DNA of 64,000 bases from Nocardioides solisilvae (GTDB lineage Bacteria; Actinomycetota; Actinomycetes; Propionibacteriales; Nocardioidaceae). The DNA is taken from contig NZ_QHKX01000002.1 in NCBI RefSeq assembly GCF_003194625.1, forward strand, positions 558,001 to 622,000. The letters are read 5' to 3'. The notes beneath the pieces are model-generated. The model worked only from the letters and a program-made list of their open reading frames with translations. It searched no databases and had not been told where the DNA came from. The translations under genes and the position numbers were made by a program. How positions within the stretch are numbered: position 1 is the first letter of the stretch; each line of letters begins with the position of its first letter. Shown piece after piece: positions 52,697 through 60,601 of the stretch.

Positions 52697-53287
52697 ATGA
52701 GACGCACGAGATCGGCGCGGGAGGAGCGGTTCCGCTCCCTGTACGCCGACCACCACGACCCCGTCCTCCGCTTCGCCCTGCGCCGGACCGACCCCGCCCG
52801 GGCCGACGACGCCGTCGCCGAGACCTTCCTCGTCGCCTGGCGGCGGCTGGACGACGTCCCCCGGCGCCCCGGCGAGGCGCTGCCCTGGCTCTACACGGTG
52901 GCGCGGCACTGCCTGCTCAACGCCGCTCGCGGCGAGGGCCGGCAGCGCGCGGTGGCGGTCCGGCTGGCCGCCACCCGGTCGGGCGCGGGCTCCTCCCGCG
53001 CTGCGGGCGACCCCGGCGACCGGCTCGAGATGACCGAGGCCTGGGCGCGGCTCGCTCCCGCGGAGCAGGAGGTCCTCGCGCTCGCCGTCTGGGAGGACCT
53101 CACCTCGACGCAGGCCGGTCTCGTCCTCGGCATCTCGGGGGCGGCGTACCGGGTGCGCCTGGCCCGGGCCCGCGCCAGCCTGGCCCGCCACCTCGACGAG
53201 GCGCCCACCCCCGTCCTCTCCCCCGTCCGTCGCCTCGCCGGCGGCCCCCGCGCCGCGGCGACCCCCGCCCAGGAGGGCTCCCGATGA
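52697..53287 (+). CDS. ECF-type RNA polymerase sigma factor
   Basis: 196 residues. Region 2 is RSLYADHHDPVLRFALRRTD then AVAETFLVAWRRLDD; region 4 is LAPAEQEVLALAVWEDLTSTQAGLVLGISGAAYRVRLARA. The C-terminal 35 residues form a Pro/Ala/Arg-rich tail. Its stop overlaps the start of the following gene by 4 bp (ATGA), which makes that gene the candidate anti-sigma partner. Confidence 0.9.
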   Translation: MRRTRSAREERFRSLYADHHDPVLRFALRRTDPARADDAVAETFLVAWRRLDDVPRRPGEALPWLYTVARHCLLNAARGEGRQRAVAVRLAATRSGAGSSRAAGDPGDRLEMTEAWARLAPAEQEVLALAVWEDLTSTQAGLVLGISGAAYRVRLARARASLARHLDEAPTPVLSPVRRLAGGPRAAATPAQEGSR

Positions 53288-54183
53288 TCGACGACCGCAC
53301 CCTCGACGCCCGGCTCCGGGCCCTGGACCCCGCCCCTCGCGACACCCCGGTCGACGCCGACCGGAAGGCCGCGCTGCTGGAGTCCGTGCTGGCCACGGAC
53401 CCCGCGCTGCCGTCCGGCGACGCCGCGCCCCTCCCCGCCCGCCGTCCCGGCCACCGGCCCGCCCGTCGCCTCGCGTGGGGCGCGGCAGCGGCCCTCGTGC
53501 TGGCGGGCGCCGGCGTGGTGCTCCCCCTGGGGTCCGGGGGCGATCCGGCCTTCGCCTCCTGGACGGCCGAGCCCGTCGCCGCGTCGGAGCGGGACGCTGC
53601 CGTCCTGCGGGAGGCGTGCCTCGACCAGGTGGGCGACACGGTCGGCGGCGACGGCGCGCCCGAGCTGCCGACCGCCGACCTCGCGACCCGGCTGACCGAC
53701 CGCCGGGGCGACTGGGTCTCGGTGCTGCTGACCGGCACGGCGGCCGATCGCACCCAGTTCTCCGTCGCCTGCCTGGGGCGGCTGCCGGCCGGGGTGTCGG
53801 GCGACGCCTCCGACGTGGTCTCGACCGTCACCGGCGGGGGCGGCTGGGCGGTCCCTGCGGGGAGCGAGCTCGTCGAGGGGCCGATGGCGGAGTTCAGCGT
53901 CGGCGGCGGCCCCTTCGGCCTGGGCGCGGCGGAGCGCGCGGCGACGACCAACGGGGAGGTGGGTCCCGACGTCGTCGGGGTCACGATCCATGCCCCCGAC
54001 CTCAGCGTCGACGCCTCCGTGGTGGACGGCACGTACGCCGCCTGGTGGCCCGGTCGCGTGCTGGACCCCGAGGACCTCGACGACCACCTCGGCACGGACC
54101 CCGCGCCGCTGCTGCGCTACGACGTCACCCTGCGCGACGGCACCGTGATCCGCGACGTGGACCCCGTGGCTCCGACCGGCTGA
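53284..54183 (+). CDS. Single-pass membrane protein, putative anti-sigma partner
   Basis: 299 residues. Residues 1-65 are a cytoplasmic region with DRTLDARLRALDPAPRDTPVD, residues about 66-82 form one membrane segment (LAWGAAAALVLAGAGVVL), and the remaining 215 residues are extracytoplasmic, acidic and Gly/Asp-rich with two cysteines. The canonical zinc anti-sigma motif HxxxCxxC is absent. Coupling to the sigma gene supports a sensing or anti-sigma role, but this is inference. Confidence 0.72.
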   Translation: MIDDRTLDARLRALDPAPRDTPVDADRKAALLESVLATDPALPSGDAAPLPARRPGHRPARRLAWGAAAALVLAGAGVVLPLGSGGDPAFASWTAEPVAASERDAAVLREACLDQVGDTVGGDGAPELPTADLATRLTDRRGDWVSVLLTGTAADRTQFSVACLGRLPAGVSGDASDVVSTVTGGGGWAVPAGSELVEGPMAEFSVGGGPFGLGAAERAATTNGEVGPDVVGVTIHAPDLSVDASVVDGTYAAWWPGRVLDPEDLDDHLGTDPAPLLRYDVTLRDGTVIRDVDPVAPTG

Positions 54184-54209
54184 GGCCCGCACGGCCTGTG
54201 GTAGACACG

Positions 54210-54239
54210 GCGGCGGAGGGCCGGGGAGCCCTCCGCCGC
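54210..54239 (+). terminator. Terminator of the ECF sigma/partner operon
   Basis: GCGGCGGAGGGC/GCCCTCCGCCGC, perfect 12-bp stem with 6-nt loop. Confidence 0.85.
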
Positions 54240-54264
54240 ACTCGAGCCGACTCGGAGCACGACG

Positions 54265-55353
54265 TTGAAGAAGTCCATCGCCCGCCTCTCCACCCTGGCC
54301 CTCGCCGCCACCCTGACCGCCGTCGTGGCGCCCGCACAGGCCGCCCCGTCAGGCAGCGACCAGGCCGACCCCCGGCGCTTCGAGCTCAACACCCGCGGGT
54401 TGCGCAACAACTTCCCGGCGTTCGTGGCCGACGCGGTCGCCTCCACGGCCCCGGCCGCTGCGACGACCACCTTCGTCGACGGAGCGGGCACGGCGACCCC
54501 GGGCTCCCCCCTCGCCTTCTCCGCCGACCGGGCGCTCGTCCTCGAGGGCGGCACCCTCCACCAGGGCGACGTGGCCTACACGGCCGGCAGCCCGGCCGGC
54601 GAGGCCGTCGCGGCCGACGTGCGGGCCTGGGTGCTCGCGTCGTTCGCAGGCGTCGCCCGGCCGGCCCCGGGCGCGGGGGCGGCCCTCGTCGAGGCATCCG
54701 ACCCGCGGCGTCTCGCGGCCAAGCAGGACGCGGAGATCCAGGCCGACCCCGACGTCACCGGGGTGATCAGCTTCGAGGCGATCCCCGGGACGGACAACCA
54801 GAAGGTCGTCTTCGTCATCACCGACGTCGACCCCGGGGCCGCGGGGCAGGTCGCCACCGTCACCGAGTTCCACCTCACGGAGCAGGGGATCAGCAACCCC
54901 GAGACCGTCGTCACCGTCCTCGACCGGGTGGTGGTCGGGGAGACCGTCCCCGTCGGCCAGCCGGCTGCCAAGCGGATCCACGACTACACCTACGGCCCCA
55001 ACGGCGCCGTGCCCGTCGACCCGGCCCTCTTCGTCGCCGGCGAGACCTACGACCAGGTCGCCGCCACCACGGCCGCCAACGCCGGCTTCCCCGCCGCGGT
55101 GAAGAAGCTGCGCAAGCAGGTCGCGAAGAAGGCCCGCAAGAAGGGGCCGAAGAAGGCCCGCAAGGTGCTGGTGCGCAAGGCGAAGGCGTGGGACCGGCGC
55201 GACGACCCCGCCGGCCTGCGCAACGCGAAGGTGCGCAAGGGCCGCGCGACGCTGCGGGTCGCCAACCCCTTCACCGGCACCCAGCGCGTCGCGAAGGTCA
55301 CCGTCAAGGGCCGCAAGGTCACGGCGTCCAAGGTCCGCAAGCGGAAGCTGTAG
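54265..55353 (+). CDS. Secreted protein with Lys/Arg-rich C-terminus
   Basis: 362 residues. The signal peptide ends near PAQAAPS (about residue 27). The middle part (30-270) has no family I recognise. The C-terminal 90 residues are very basic with runs such as KKARKKGPKKARKVL. TTG start at 54265 with GGAG 8 nt upstream. The basic tail could bind anionic wall polymers or nucleic acid. Convergent with the next lipoprotein gene. Confidence 0.7.
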   Translation: MKKSIARLSTLALAATLTAVVAPAQAAPSGSDQADPRRFELNTRGLRNNFPAFVADAVASTAPAAATTTFVDGAGTATPGSPLAFSADRALVLEGGTLHQGDVAYTAGSPAGEAVAADVRAWVLASFAGVARPAPGAGAALVEASDPRRLAAKQDAEIQADPDVTGVISFEAIPGTDNQKVVFVITDVDPGAAGQVATVTEFHLTEQGISNPETVVTVLDRVVVGETVPVGQPAAKRIHDYTYGPNGAVPVDPALFVAGETYDQVAATTAANAGFPAAVKKLRKQVAKKARKKGPKKARKVLVRKAKAWDRRDDPAGLRNAKVRKGRATLRVANPFTGTQRVAKVTVKGRKVTASKVRKRKL

Positions 55354-55363
55354 CGGCTCGGAG

Positions 55364-55996
55364 TCACTTCCACTCGAAGGTGGCCAGCACCGAGTCGACG
55401 ATCCGCTGGCGGCGGGCGGGCGAGTAGTCCGTCGGCAGCTCGAACTGGAGCGACACCGAGTAGCCGTTGTGCGTCACCCCGAACTTCTCGAGCCACGTGA
55501 AGTCGTCGGACTTCCCGGAGAGGTGGTAGGCGGGCACCCCGCCGAGCTCGCCCGGCTTGCGCAGCCTCACTCCCGGCGAGCTGGAGTGGTTGTCCATCGC
55601 CACCCTGCCCTTGCGCCGGATGTCGGTCTCGGTGATGCCGAGCTCGTCCTCGGTCTCCGCGATCGAGATGAAGGCCCACATGTCCTCCTTCGACTGGAGG
55701 ATCTTGATGGTGTCGGTGGGGGCGTCGTCGCTGTCCCAGCCCTTCGGGCCCCGCAGGCGGGCGGCCTCGACCTCGAGCGTCTGGCCCATCTCCAGCACCG
55801 GCGTGGGCGAGGGCTCGACCTCCTCCGCCAGCGCCTGCGCCTCCGCCGAGGCCGACGGGTCGCCGGACGTCGAGGCGGAGGCAGCGCCGGACGGCGTCGC
55901 CCCGCTTCCGGCGGCGTCCTCGGAGTCGGACCCGTCCACGCAGGCGGTGAGCGCCAGCAGCAGGGAGCACGTGACGAACAGGGGCTTCAGGCGCAA
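55364..55996 (-). CDS. Lipoprotein of unknown function
   Basis: 210 residues from TTG 55996. The lipobox LTAC (Cys at about 19) is followed by an acidic Ala/Ser/Glu/Pro linker of about 50 residues. The folded C-terminal part has PKGWDSDDAPTDTIKILQS and ends ATFEWK. A PsbP/lipoprotein-like fold is possible but was not identified. The start is uncertain because no clear ribosome-binding site or -10 spacing supports it. Confidence 0.68.
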   Translation of the reverse strand: MRLKPLFVTCSLLLALTACVDGSDSEDAAGSGATPSGAASASTSGDPSASAEAQALAEEVEPSPTPVLEMGQTLEVEAARLRGPKGWDSDDAPTDTIKILQSKEDMWAFISIAETEDELGITETDIRRKGRVAMDNHSSSPGVRLRKPGELGGVPAYHLSGKSDDFTWLEKFGVTHNGYSVSLQFELPTDYSPARRQRIVDSVLATFEWK

Positions 55997-56175
55997 CGGA
56001 GACCTGCGGGCAGGGGGCGAGCGGGTGGCGTCACGGTATCGGCTGGTCGCCGGCCCGACCCACCGCGGCAGAGACGGTGAAACACTTCTGGCCGGCGGCG
56101 GCATGTCCCTGGCAGACGGGTGCCGCGAGACGCTCGTCGTACGCCGCCGTCAGACGCACCACCGAGAGGTTCCGC

Positions 56176-56916
56176 ATGGGTTCGAGGTCGCCGCAGCTCC
56201 GGCTGCACGTGCCGGACGTCGAGACGCCCGACCACGTCGTCGCGCAGCTCGCCGAGGCGGCCCGGCACAGCCGGCCGTCCCCGACCCGACGCGGTCGGCT
56301 CGCGGTGGTCGGCGCTGCGGCCGCTTCGATGCTGCTGCTCCTGGTGGGCGGTGCCTGGGCGACCGGAGCCGTCGACCTGCCCGGCCTCCCCGAGCTCGAC
56401 CTGCGTGTGCCGGGACGCCCTGCCCCGCCCGCGGATCCGGCGCCCGCGCCCACGCCCTCCCTCTCACCCACGCCCGCAGCCAGTCCCGGTGCGGACCCCG
56501 ACGTCCGCGGGGACCGCGGCCGGGGCGAGGACGCCGGACCCCGGCGCGGGCGCGGGGAGCCGAGTCGACCGGGGAAGCCGCCGTCGACGCCCGGCAACGG
56601 ATCGACACGTGGCCCGGGGTCGACGCCTGTCCCGGGCGAGCAGGGCCGGGGCCGGCAGGGGCTGGGACCCCGGAACCCCGGCCCGCAGGACGGGGGCCCG
56701 CAGGGCAGGGGCAGGGGCACGGGCACCGACGACCCCGGCCAGCAGCGTCGGCTGGACCGCGCCGGGACCCCCGCCCGGAGCGAGCCGGCGCAGCCCACGC
56801 CGAGGCCGACGGCGCGACCGACCACCCGGCCCCGGGCGACGGCGGTCCCCGAGCCGAAGGCCCAGTCCCGGCAGGGGAACCCCCGCATCAGGAAGTCGTC
56901 TGCCCGTGGCCGATGA
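56176..56916 (+). CDS. Single-pass membrane protein with Pro/Gly/Arg-rich exterior
   Basis: 246 residues from ATG 56176 (GAGAGG about 8 nt upstream). Residues 1-44 are cytoplasmic and residues about 45-63 a membrane segment (VVGAAAASMLLLLVGGAWAT). The rest is a low-complexity Pro/Gly/Arg/Asp region (GRGEDAGPRRGRG; NPGPQDGGPQGRG), likely disordered. It overlaps the following sigma gene by 11 bp and may be its sensor or anti-sigma partner, though its place before the sigma gene is unusual. Confidence 0.68.
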   Translation: MGSRSPQLRLHVPDVETPDHVVAQLAEAARHSRPSPTRRGRLAVVGAAAASMLLLLVGGAWATGAVDLPGLPELDLRVPGRPAPPADPAPAPTPSLSPTPAASPGADPDVRGDRGRGEDAGPRRGRGEPSRPGKPPSTPGNGSTRGPGSTPVPGEQGRGRQGLGPRNPGPQDGGPQGRGRGTGTDDPGQQRRLDRAGTPARSEPAQPTPRPTARPTTRPRATAVPEPKAQSRQGNPRIRKSSARGR

Positions 56917-57421
56917 CGCTCTCGTCGCCGCCGCCAAGGAAGGGGACGAGGACGCGTGGCGGACCCTGCACCAGGCGCACACCGGACGGCTCGTCGCGTG
57001 GCTGTCGACGCGTCCGTCCCGCGACAGCATGGCGTCGCCCGAGGACGTGGCCGCGGAGGCCTGGCTGGTGGCCGCGTCGAAGATCGCTGACTTCCAGGGT
57101 TCGTCGTCCGACTTCGCCGGCTACCTCTTCGGGATCGCCCACAAGCTGAGCGCCAACGCCCACCGGCGCGCGCAGCGCCGCGGCACCGATCCCGGCGAGG
57201 TGGAGGAGCACCTGCCTGCGGAGCCCGACCCCACCCTGGTCGTCGACGCCCGGGACGCGGTCCGCGACGCGATCTCCGCGCTCCCCGACCGCGAGCGTGA
57301 GGTCGTGGGCCTGGTCGACGGGCTCGGCTTCGACAACCGGGAGGCGGCGGCCGTGCTCGGGATCAGCCCGGTCGCCGTGCGCGTGGCCCGGCACCGCGGG
57401 CTCCGACGGCTGCGCGGCTGA
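56906..57421 (+). CDS. ECF-type RNA polymerase sigma factor
   Basis: 171 residues from GTG 56906, with AGGAAG upstream inside the preceding gene. Region 2 is AWRTLHQAHTGRLVAWLSTRP with PEDVAAEAWLVAASKIADFQGSSSDFAGYLF; region 4 is ALPDREREVVGLVDGLGFDNREAAAVLGISPVAVRVARHRGL. It belongs to a group using an SPVAVRV-type recognition helix. Its target promoters are unknown. Confidence 0.9.
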   Translation: MADDALVAAAKEGDEDAWRTLHQAHTGRLVAWLSTRPSRDSMASPEDVAAEAWLVAASKIADFQGSSSDFAGYLFGIAHKLSANAHRRAQRRGTDPGEVEEHLPAEPDPTLVVDARDAVRDAISALPDREREVVGLVDGLGFDNREAAAVLGISPVAVRVARHRGLRRLRG

Positions 57422-57449
57422 GCGGCCCTCGACCGACCCCTCACGCAGA

Positions 57450-57483
57450 GCGGCCCCGGCCTGAGCAGGCAGGACGGGGCCGC
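57450..57483. terminator. Bidirectional terminator between the sigma gene and the secreted coiled-coil gene
   Basis: GCGGCCCCG/CGGGGCCGC, perfect 9-bp outer stem with an inner GCCT/AGGC stem and a small bulge. Confidence 0.8.
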
Positions 57484-57499
57484 GGTCTGTGAGGGCGGA

Positions 57500-57895
57500 T
57501 CAGCCCTGCGGCTGCTCCGGCTGCTCGGCCTCGCACGTCGCGAGGCGCTCGACGGCCTTGGCGAGGCGCATCTGCTGGGCCTTCTTGTCCTTCTTCGCCT
57601 CGGACCGGTCGTCCTTGGCGTTCTCGAGGCGACGCTCGGCGGCCCGGAGCTGGCCCTTGGTCGCGGCCCCCGACTTCGCGGCCTTCTCGTTCTCGACCTT
57701 GGCCTGCTGGCGCTCGAAGACGGCGGTGACCCGCTCGAGGGCGGCCGTGGCCCGGTCCACCTTGGCCTGCTGCTGGGTGCACGCCCCCGGCTTCTTCGGG
57801 GTCTCCGGGGGGCTGGCCACGGCGGGCGCGGCGAGGGCGCCCAGCGACAGGGCGAGGGCGGAGACGGTACCGGCGGCACGGGTGGAGAGGTGCAT
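57500..57895 (-). CDS. Small secreted coiled-coil protein
   Basis: 131 residues. Signal peptide ending near AVASPP (residue 28), then two helical heptad segments rich in Lys/Ala/Glu (QQQAKVDRATAALERVTAV; LRAAERRLENAKDDRSEAKKD) and one cysteine at each end of the mature helices. ATG has CAGGAG 7 nt upstream. Family not recognised. A 6-bp hairpin AGACCC-GCGA-GGGTCT lies in its presumed 5' leader at 57920-57935. Confidence 0.75.
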   Translation of the reverse strand: MHLSTRAAGTVSALALSLGALAAPAVASPPETPKKPGACTQQQAKVDRATAALERVTAVFERQQAKVENEKAAKSGAATKGQLRAAERRLENAKDDRSEAKKDKKAQQMRLAKAVERLATCEAEQPEQPQG

Positions 57896-58028
57896 GAGTA
57901 CTCCTGTTCGAGAGGGAAGACCCGCGAGGGTCTCTTGCCCCCTACCTGCCGCGGGGCGACCGCGGTGTTACGCGGCGTACGAGGTTCTTCTTCCGGCAGC
58001 GCGCGCCGGAGGCGCACGGAACAGCACG

Positions 58029-58058
58029 AGAGCCGCCCCGACGGTTCGGGGCGGCTCT
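58029..58058 (-). terminator. ssrA terminator
   Basis: AGAGCCGCCCCG/CGGGGCGGCTCT, perfect 12-bp stem with 6-nt loop, 16 bp after the tmRNA 3' end. Confidence 0.88.
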
Positions 58059-58074
58059 GGTGAAGAGGGCTGGC

Positions 58075-58444
58075 TGGTGGAGCTGCGGGGAATCGAACCC
58101 CGGTCCTCGAGCGTCGATCCAGGTCTTCTCCGGGTGCAGTCCGTGATGTCGCTTTTCTCGGCCCCGACGCTCGCGCGGACACGTCGTCGACAGGCTCAGT
58201 CAGGAAAAAGTCCCGCCCACCCCTCCTGACAGGAGATGAGCAGCAAGTCCTCTAGATGAGGCCTGGGTCCGGGACGAGGACGGATGCCCGGTCAGACCCT
58301 TCGATCACTGCTCAGGCAGCGAGAGCGAAGTCGTTGCGATTAGAGTCGGCAACTGTGTGTTCCAGCGATCGTTTACGAGATGACGCTGGCTTCTCGACCC
58401 GCTTCCCCTGGAACTAACGTCCCAAGTCGAAACCGATCAGCCCC
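58075..58444 (-). ncRNA. ssrA: tmRNA
   Basis: 370-nt transfer-messenger RNA on the minus strand. The 5' GGGGCTG pairs with the 3' CAGCTCC before ACCA, with GGTTTCGAC after the 5' acceptor and T-arm GGTTCGATTCC. The tag reading frame (58350-58315, stop TGA 58314-58312) encodes ADSNRNDFALAA, close to the M. tuberculosis tag ADSHQRDYALAA. It rescues stalled ribosomes with SmpB. Confidence 0.97.
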
Positions 58445-58518
58445 TCTTGAGTTGTACCGGCACAACGATAGCCCAGGCCCGGGCATTCCCCCACCGAGTT
58501 GGCAGGCACCGCGCGGGG

Positions 58519-59031
58519 TCACGGCGCGAGACCCGCGCCGTGGGCGTGCAGCAGCCGCACCAGCCCCTCGGCGTACCGCTTCTCGCGCAGGGTCTTGGCG
58601 GTGTTCTGGCTGAAGCGGTTGATCCGCTCGGTGCTCACGTTGCAGCGCAGGTCCCCCATGGGCCCCACGAGGCGCAGGCCGGCGGGGTCGAGGAAGGAGA
58701 GCCGTCGCGCCGCGAGCTGGTGGCACGGCACCGACCAGGCCGGCGCGGGCGAGGAGTCGGGCACGAACGTCAGCACGCCCTGCTGGAGCCGGATCACCCC
58801 GTGGGTGCGTCCGCGCACTCCGAGCAGGCCGTCACCGAGCACCTCGGCGTTCCACTCCCCCGTGTACGGCGCGTGCCCGCTCCCCTGCCCGGGCGGTCCT
58901 GCGGGTCCCGCCGGCGCCACCCAGCCGGGCCGCTCCTGACGACGCCGGAAGGCGAGCGCCAGGATGCCCGCGACGAGCGCGAGGATCGCGAACCAGCCGA
59001 TGACGATGAGGGTGGGAAGGTGGTCGAGCAC
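58519..59031 (-). CDS. Membrane-anchored protein of unknown function (DUF2550-like)
   Basis: 170 residues. The first 28 residues hold a membrane anchor (LPTLIVIGWFAILALVAGILALAF), then a basic/Pro-Gly linker and a beta-rich domain (GEWNAEVLGDGLLGVRGRTHGVIRLQQGVLTFVPD) resembling PH-like domains. The end (STERINRFSQNTAKTLREKRYAEGLVRLL) is helical. GTG start 7 nt after TAGGCT. DUF2550 is only a suggestion. Encoded between ssrA and the HNH gene. Confidence 0.62.
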   Translation of the reverse strand: MLDHLPTLIVIGWFAILALVAGILALAFRRRQERPGWVAPAGPAGPPGQGSGHAPYTGEWNAEVLGDGLLGVRGRTHGVIRLQQGVLTFVPDSSPAPAWSVPCHQLAARRLSFLDPAGLRLVGPMGDLRCNVSTERINRFSQNTAKTLREKRYAEGLVRLLHAHGAGLAP

Positions 59032-59038
59032 GCGCCGA

Positions 59039-59044
59039 AGCCTA
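59039..59044 (-). promoter_or_regulatory. -10 element of the membrane-anchored protein gene
   Basis: TAGGCT on the minus strand, 7 nt before GTG 59031. Confidence 0.45.
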
Positions 59045-59061
59045 GCTGCTTGACGGGTTGT

Positions 59062-59077
59062 TCGAACACTTGTACGA
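59062..59077. promoter_or_regulatory. LexA-type SOS box
   Basis: TCGAACACTTGTACGA matches the actinobacterial LexA consensus TCGAACnnnnGTTCGA with one mismatch. It lies between two divergent genes, 31 bp from the minus-strand start and 151 bp from the HNH start. Confidence 0.7.
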
Positions 59078-59228
59078 TTGTCGTCAAGACGTCAGGCTGC
59101 TGGCGTTGGCCGGAGCAGAGGGTCTTCGGCCGGTTCCACCCCCACGATGATGCGCGGGCCGACCGTGAGCTTCCCAGTCGCCGTTGCTGTCCGGGGAATC
59201 CTTTGTCGATTCCTGCCCGGAGGCACTC

Positions 59229-60587
59229 GTGGACACGCCCTCGCTGACGACCGGCTCCCACCCGGTCCTGACGTGCGCGGCCGCGTTCGACGCGATGCTC
59301 GACGAGGTCGGGCAGTTGGACCCCGTCTTCATGGAGGTGGCGGCGAAGCGCGAGGCGCTGCAGGCGCTGGACCGGGTGGCGACGCGCGTTGCCGCGCTGA
59401 AGCAGCGGGTGCTGGCCACCGCGCAGGACGTCGCCGACGCCGAGGGCGACCGTGACGTCGCCGCCTTCCTCACCCGGACGACCCGCAGCGACCGGGCGAC
59501 CGTACGCCGCGAGCAGCGACTCGCACACGCCTGCGACGCCCGCTGGCACGGGCTCGGCGCGGCGCTGTCAGAGGGCGCGGTCAACCTCGACCAGGCCCAC
59601 GTCATCGCCCGGGGGCTCGACGACCTGGCTCGGACGCTCCACGACCTGGTGGGAGACCGGAGCATCACCCCGGCCATGACCCCCGAGCGGGTCACGGGTC
59701 TGCTGGCCGCGGGCGAGGCCCACCTGCTCGAGAAGGCGTCCGAGTTCGACCCGAGGGCCCTGGCCCGGATCGCCGCCAAGATCCTCGAGGTCCTCGTCCC
59801 CCACGTCGCCGACGAGACCGAGGCCCGCCGCCTCGCCCGGGAGGACCGCCACGCCCGTCGCGTCACCTCCCTCACCCGCCACCGGCTCGGCGACGGCACC
59901 ACCGTGATCAAGGCGCGCGTCCCCGACGCCACGGCCTCGCGCCTCATGACCAACCTCGAGGCCTTCACCAACCCCCGCAAGCAGCAGGAGCTCGCCGACG
60001 AGGCGGCGGGCGGCCCGGCGGCCGGCCCCACCGAGGGCCGGTTCCGCGCGGCCGACGCCACGGGTGAGCCGCTCCCCTACGACCTGCGCCTGGGCCGGGC
60101 CTTCTGCTCGCTCCTGGAGTCCCTCGACCCCGGGAGCCTCCCGCTCCACGGCGGTCTCGCCACCACGCTCGTCATCACGGCAGACGTCAGGACCCTGGTC
60201 CACGGTCTCGGCCACGGGACCCTCCACACCGGTGAGGCCGTCAGCGCCGGCGAGCTGCGCCGCCTGGCCTGCACCGCCGGCCTCGTCCCGGCCGTCCTCG
60301 GCACCGGGTCCCACGTCCTGGACCTCGGCCTCACGGCTCGACTCTTCTCGCCGGCCCAACGACGGGCCCTCGCCCTGCGGGACAAGCACTGCCGGGCCCG
60401 CGGCTGCGACATCCCGGCCACCTGGTGCGAGGCCCACCACCTCAGGCCGTGGTCCGACCTGGGCCCCACCGACCTCGCCAACGGGATCCTGCTCTGCTCG
60501 CGCCACCACCACCTCGCCCACGACGAGCGCTACGTGCACGAACGCCTCCCCGACGGAGACCTCGTGTTCACCCGGCGGCGGCGATGA
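59229..60587 (+). CDS. DUF222/13E12-family HNH endonuclease
   Basis: 452 residues from GTG 59229 (GGAGG at 59219-59223). The N-terminal 300 residues are the DUF222 helical region (ALKQRVLATAQDVADAEGDRDVAAFL; VNLDQAHVIARGLDDL). The C-terminal HNH domain is KHCRARGCDIPATWCEAHHLRPWSDLG with LANGILLCSRHHHLAHD. The family is multicopy in actinobacteria, and the related REP13E12 genes of M. tuberculosis are DNA-damage induced. The LexA-type box upstream fits. TTG 59184 is an in-frame alternative start. Confidence 0.9.
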   Translation: MDTPSLTTGSHPVLTCAAAFDAMLDEVGQLDPVFMEVAAKREALQALDRVATRVAALKQRVLATAQDVADAEGDRDVAAFLTRTTRSDRATVRREQRLAHACDARWHGLGAALSEGAVNLDQAHVIARGLDDLARTLHDLVGDRSITPAMTPERVTGLLAAGEAHLLEKASEFDPRALARIAAKILEVLVPHVADETEARRLAREDRHARRVTSLTRHRLGDGTTVIKARVPDATASRLMTNLEAFTNPRKQQELADEAAGGPAAGPTEGRFRAADATGEPLPYDLRLGRAFCSLLESLDPGSLPLHGGLATTLVITADVRTLVHGLGHGTLHTGEAVSAGELRRLACTAGLVPAVLGTGSHVLDLGLTARLFSPAQRRALALRDKHCRARGCDIPATWCEAHHLRPWSDLGPTDLANGILLCSRHHHLAHDERYVHERLPDGDLVFTRRRR

Positions 60588-60601
60588 GGCCGCCGCACGC
60601 C

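Noticed and set aside
58075..58444. Prophage or island attachment site at the ssrA 3' end
   Set aside because: tmRNA genes are common integration targets, but no integrase, no direct repeat of the 3' end and no phage genes were seen within the window.
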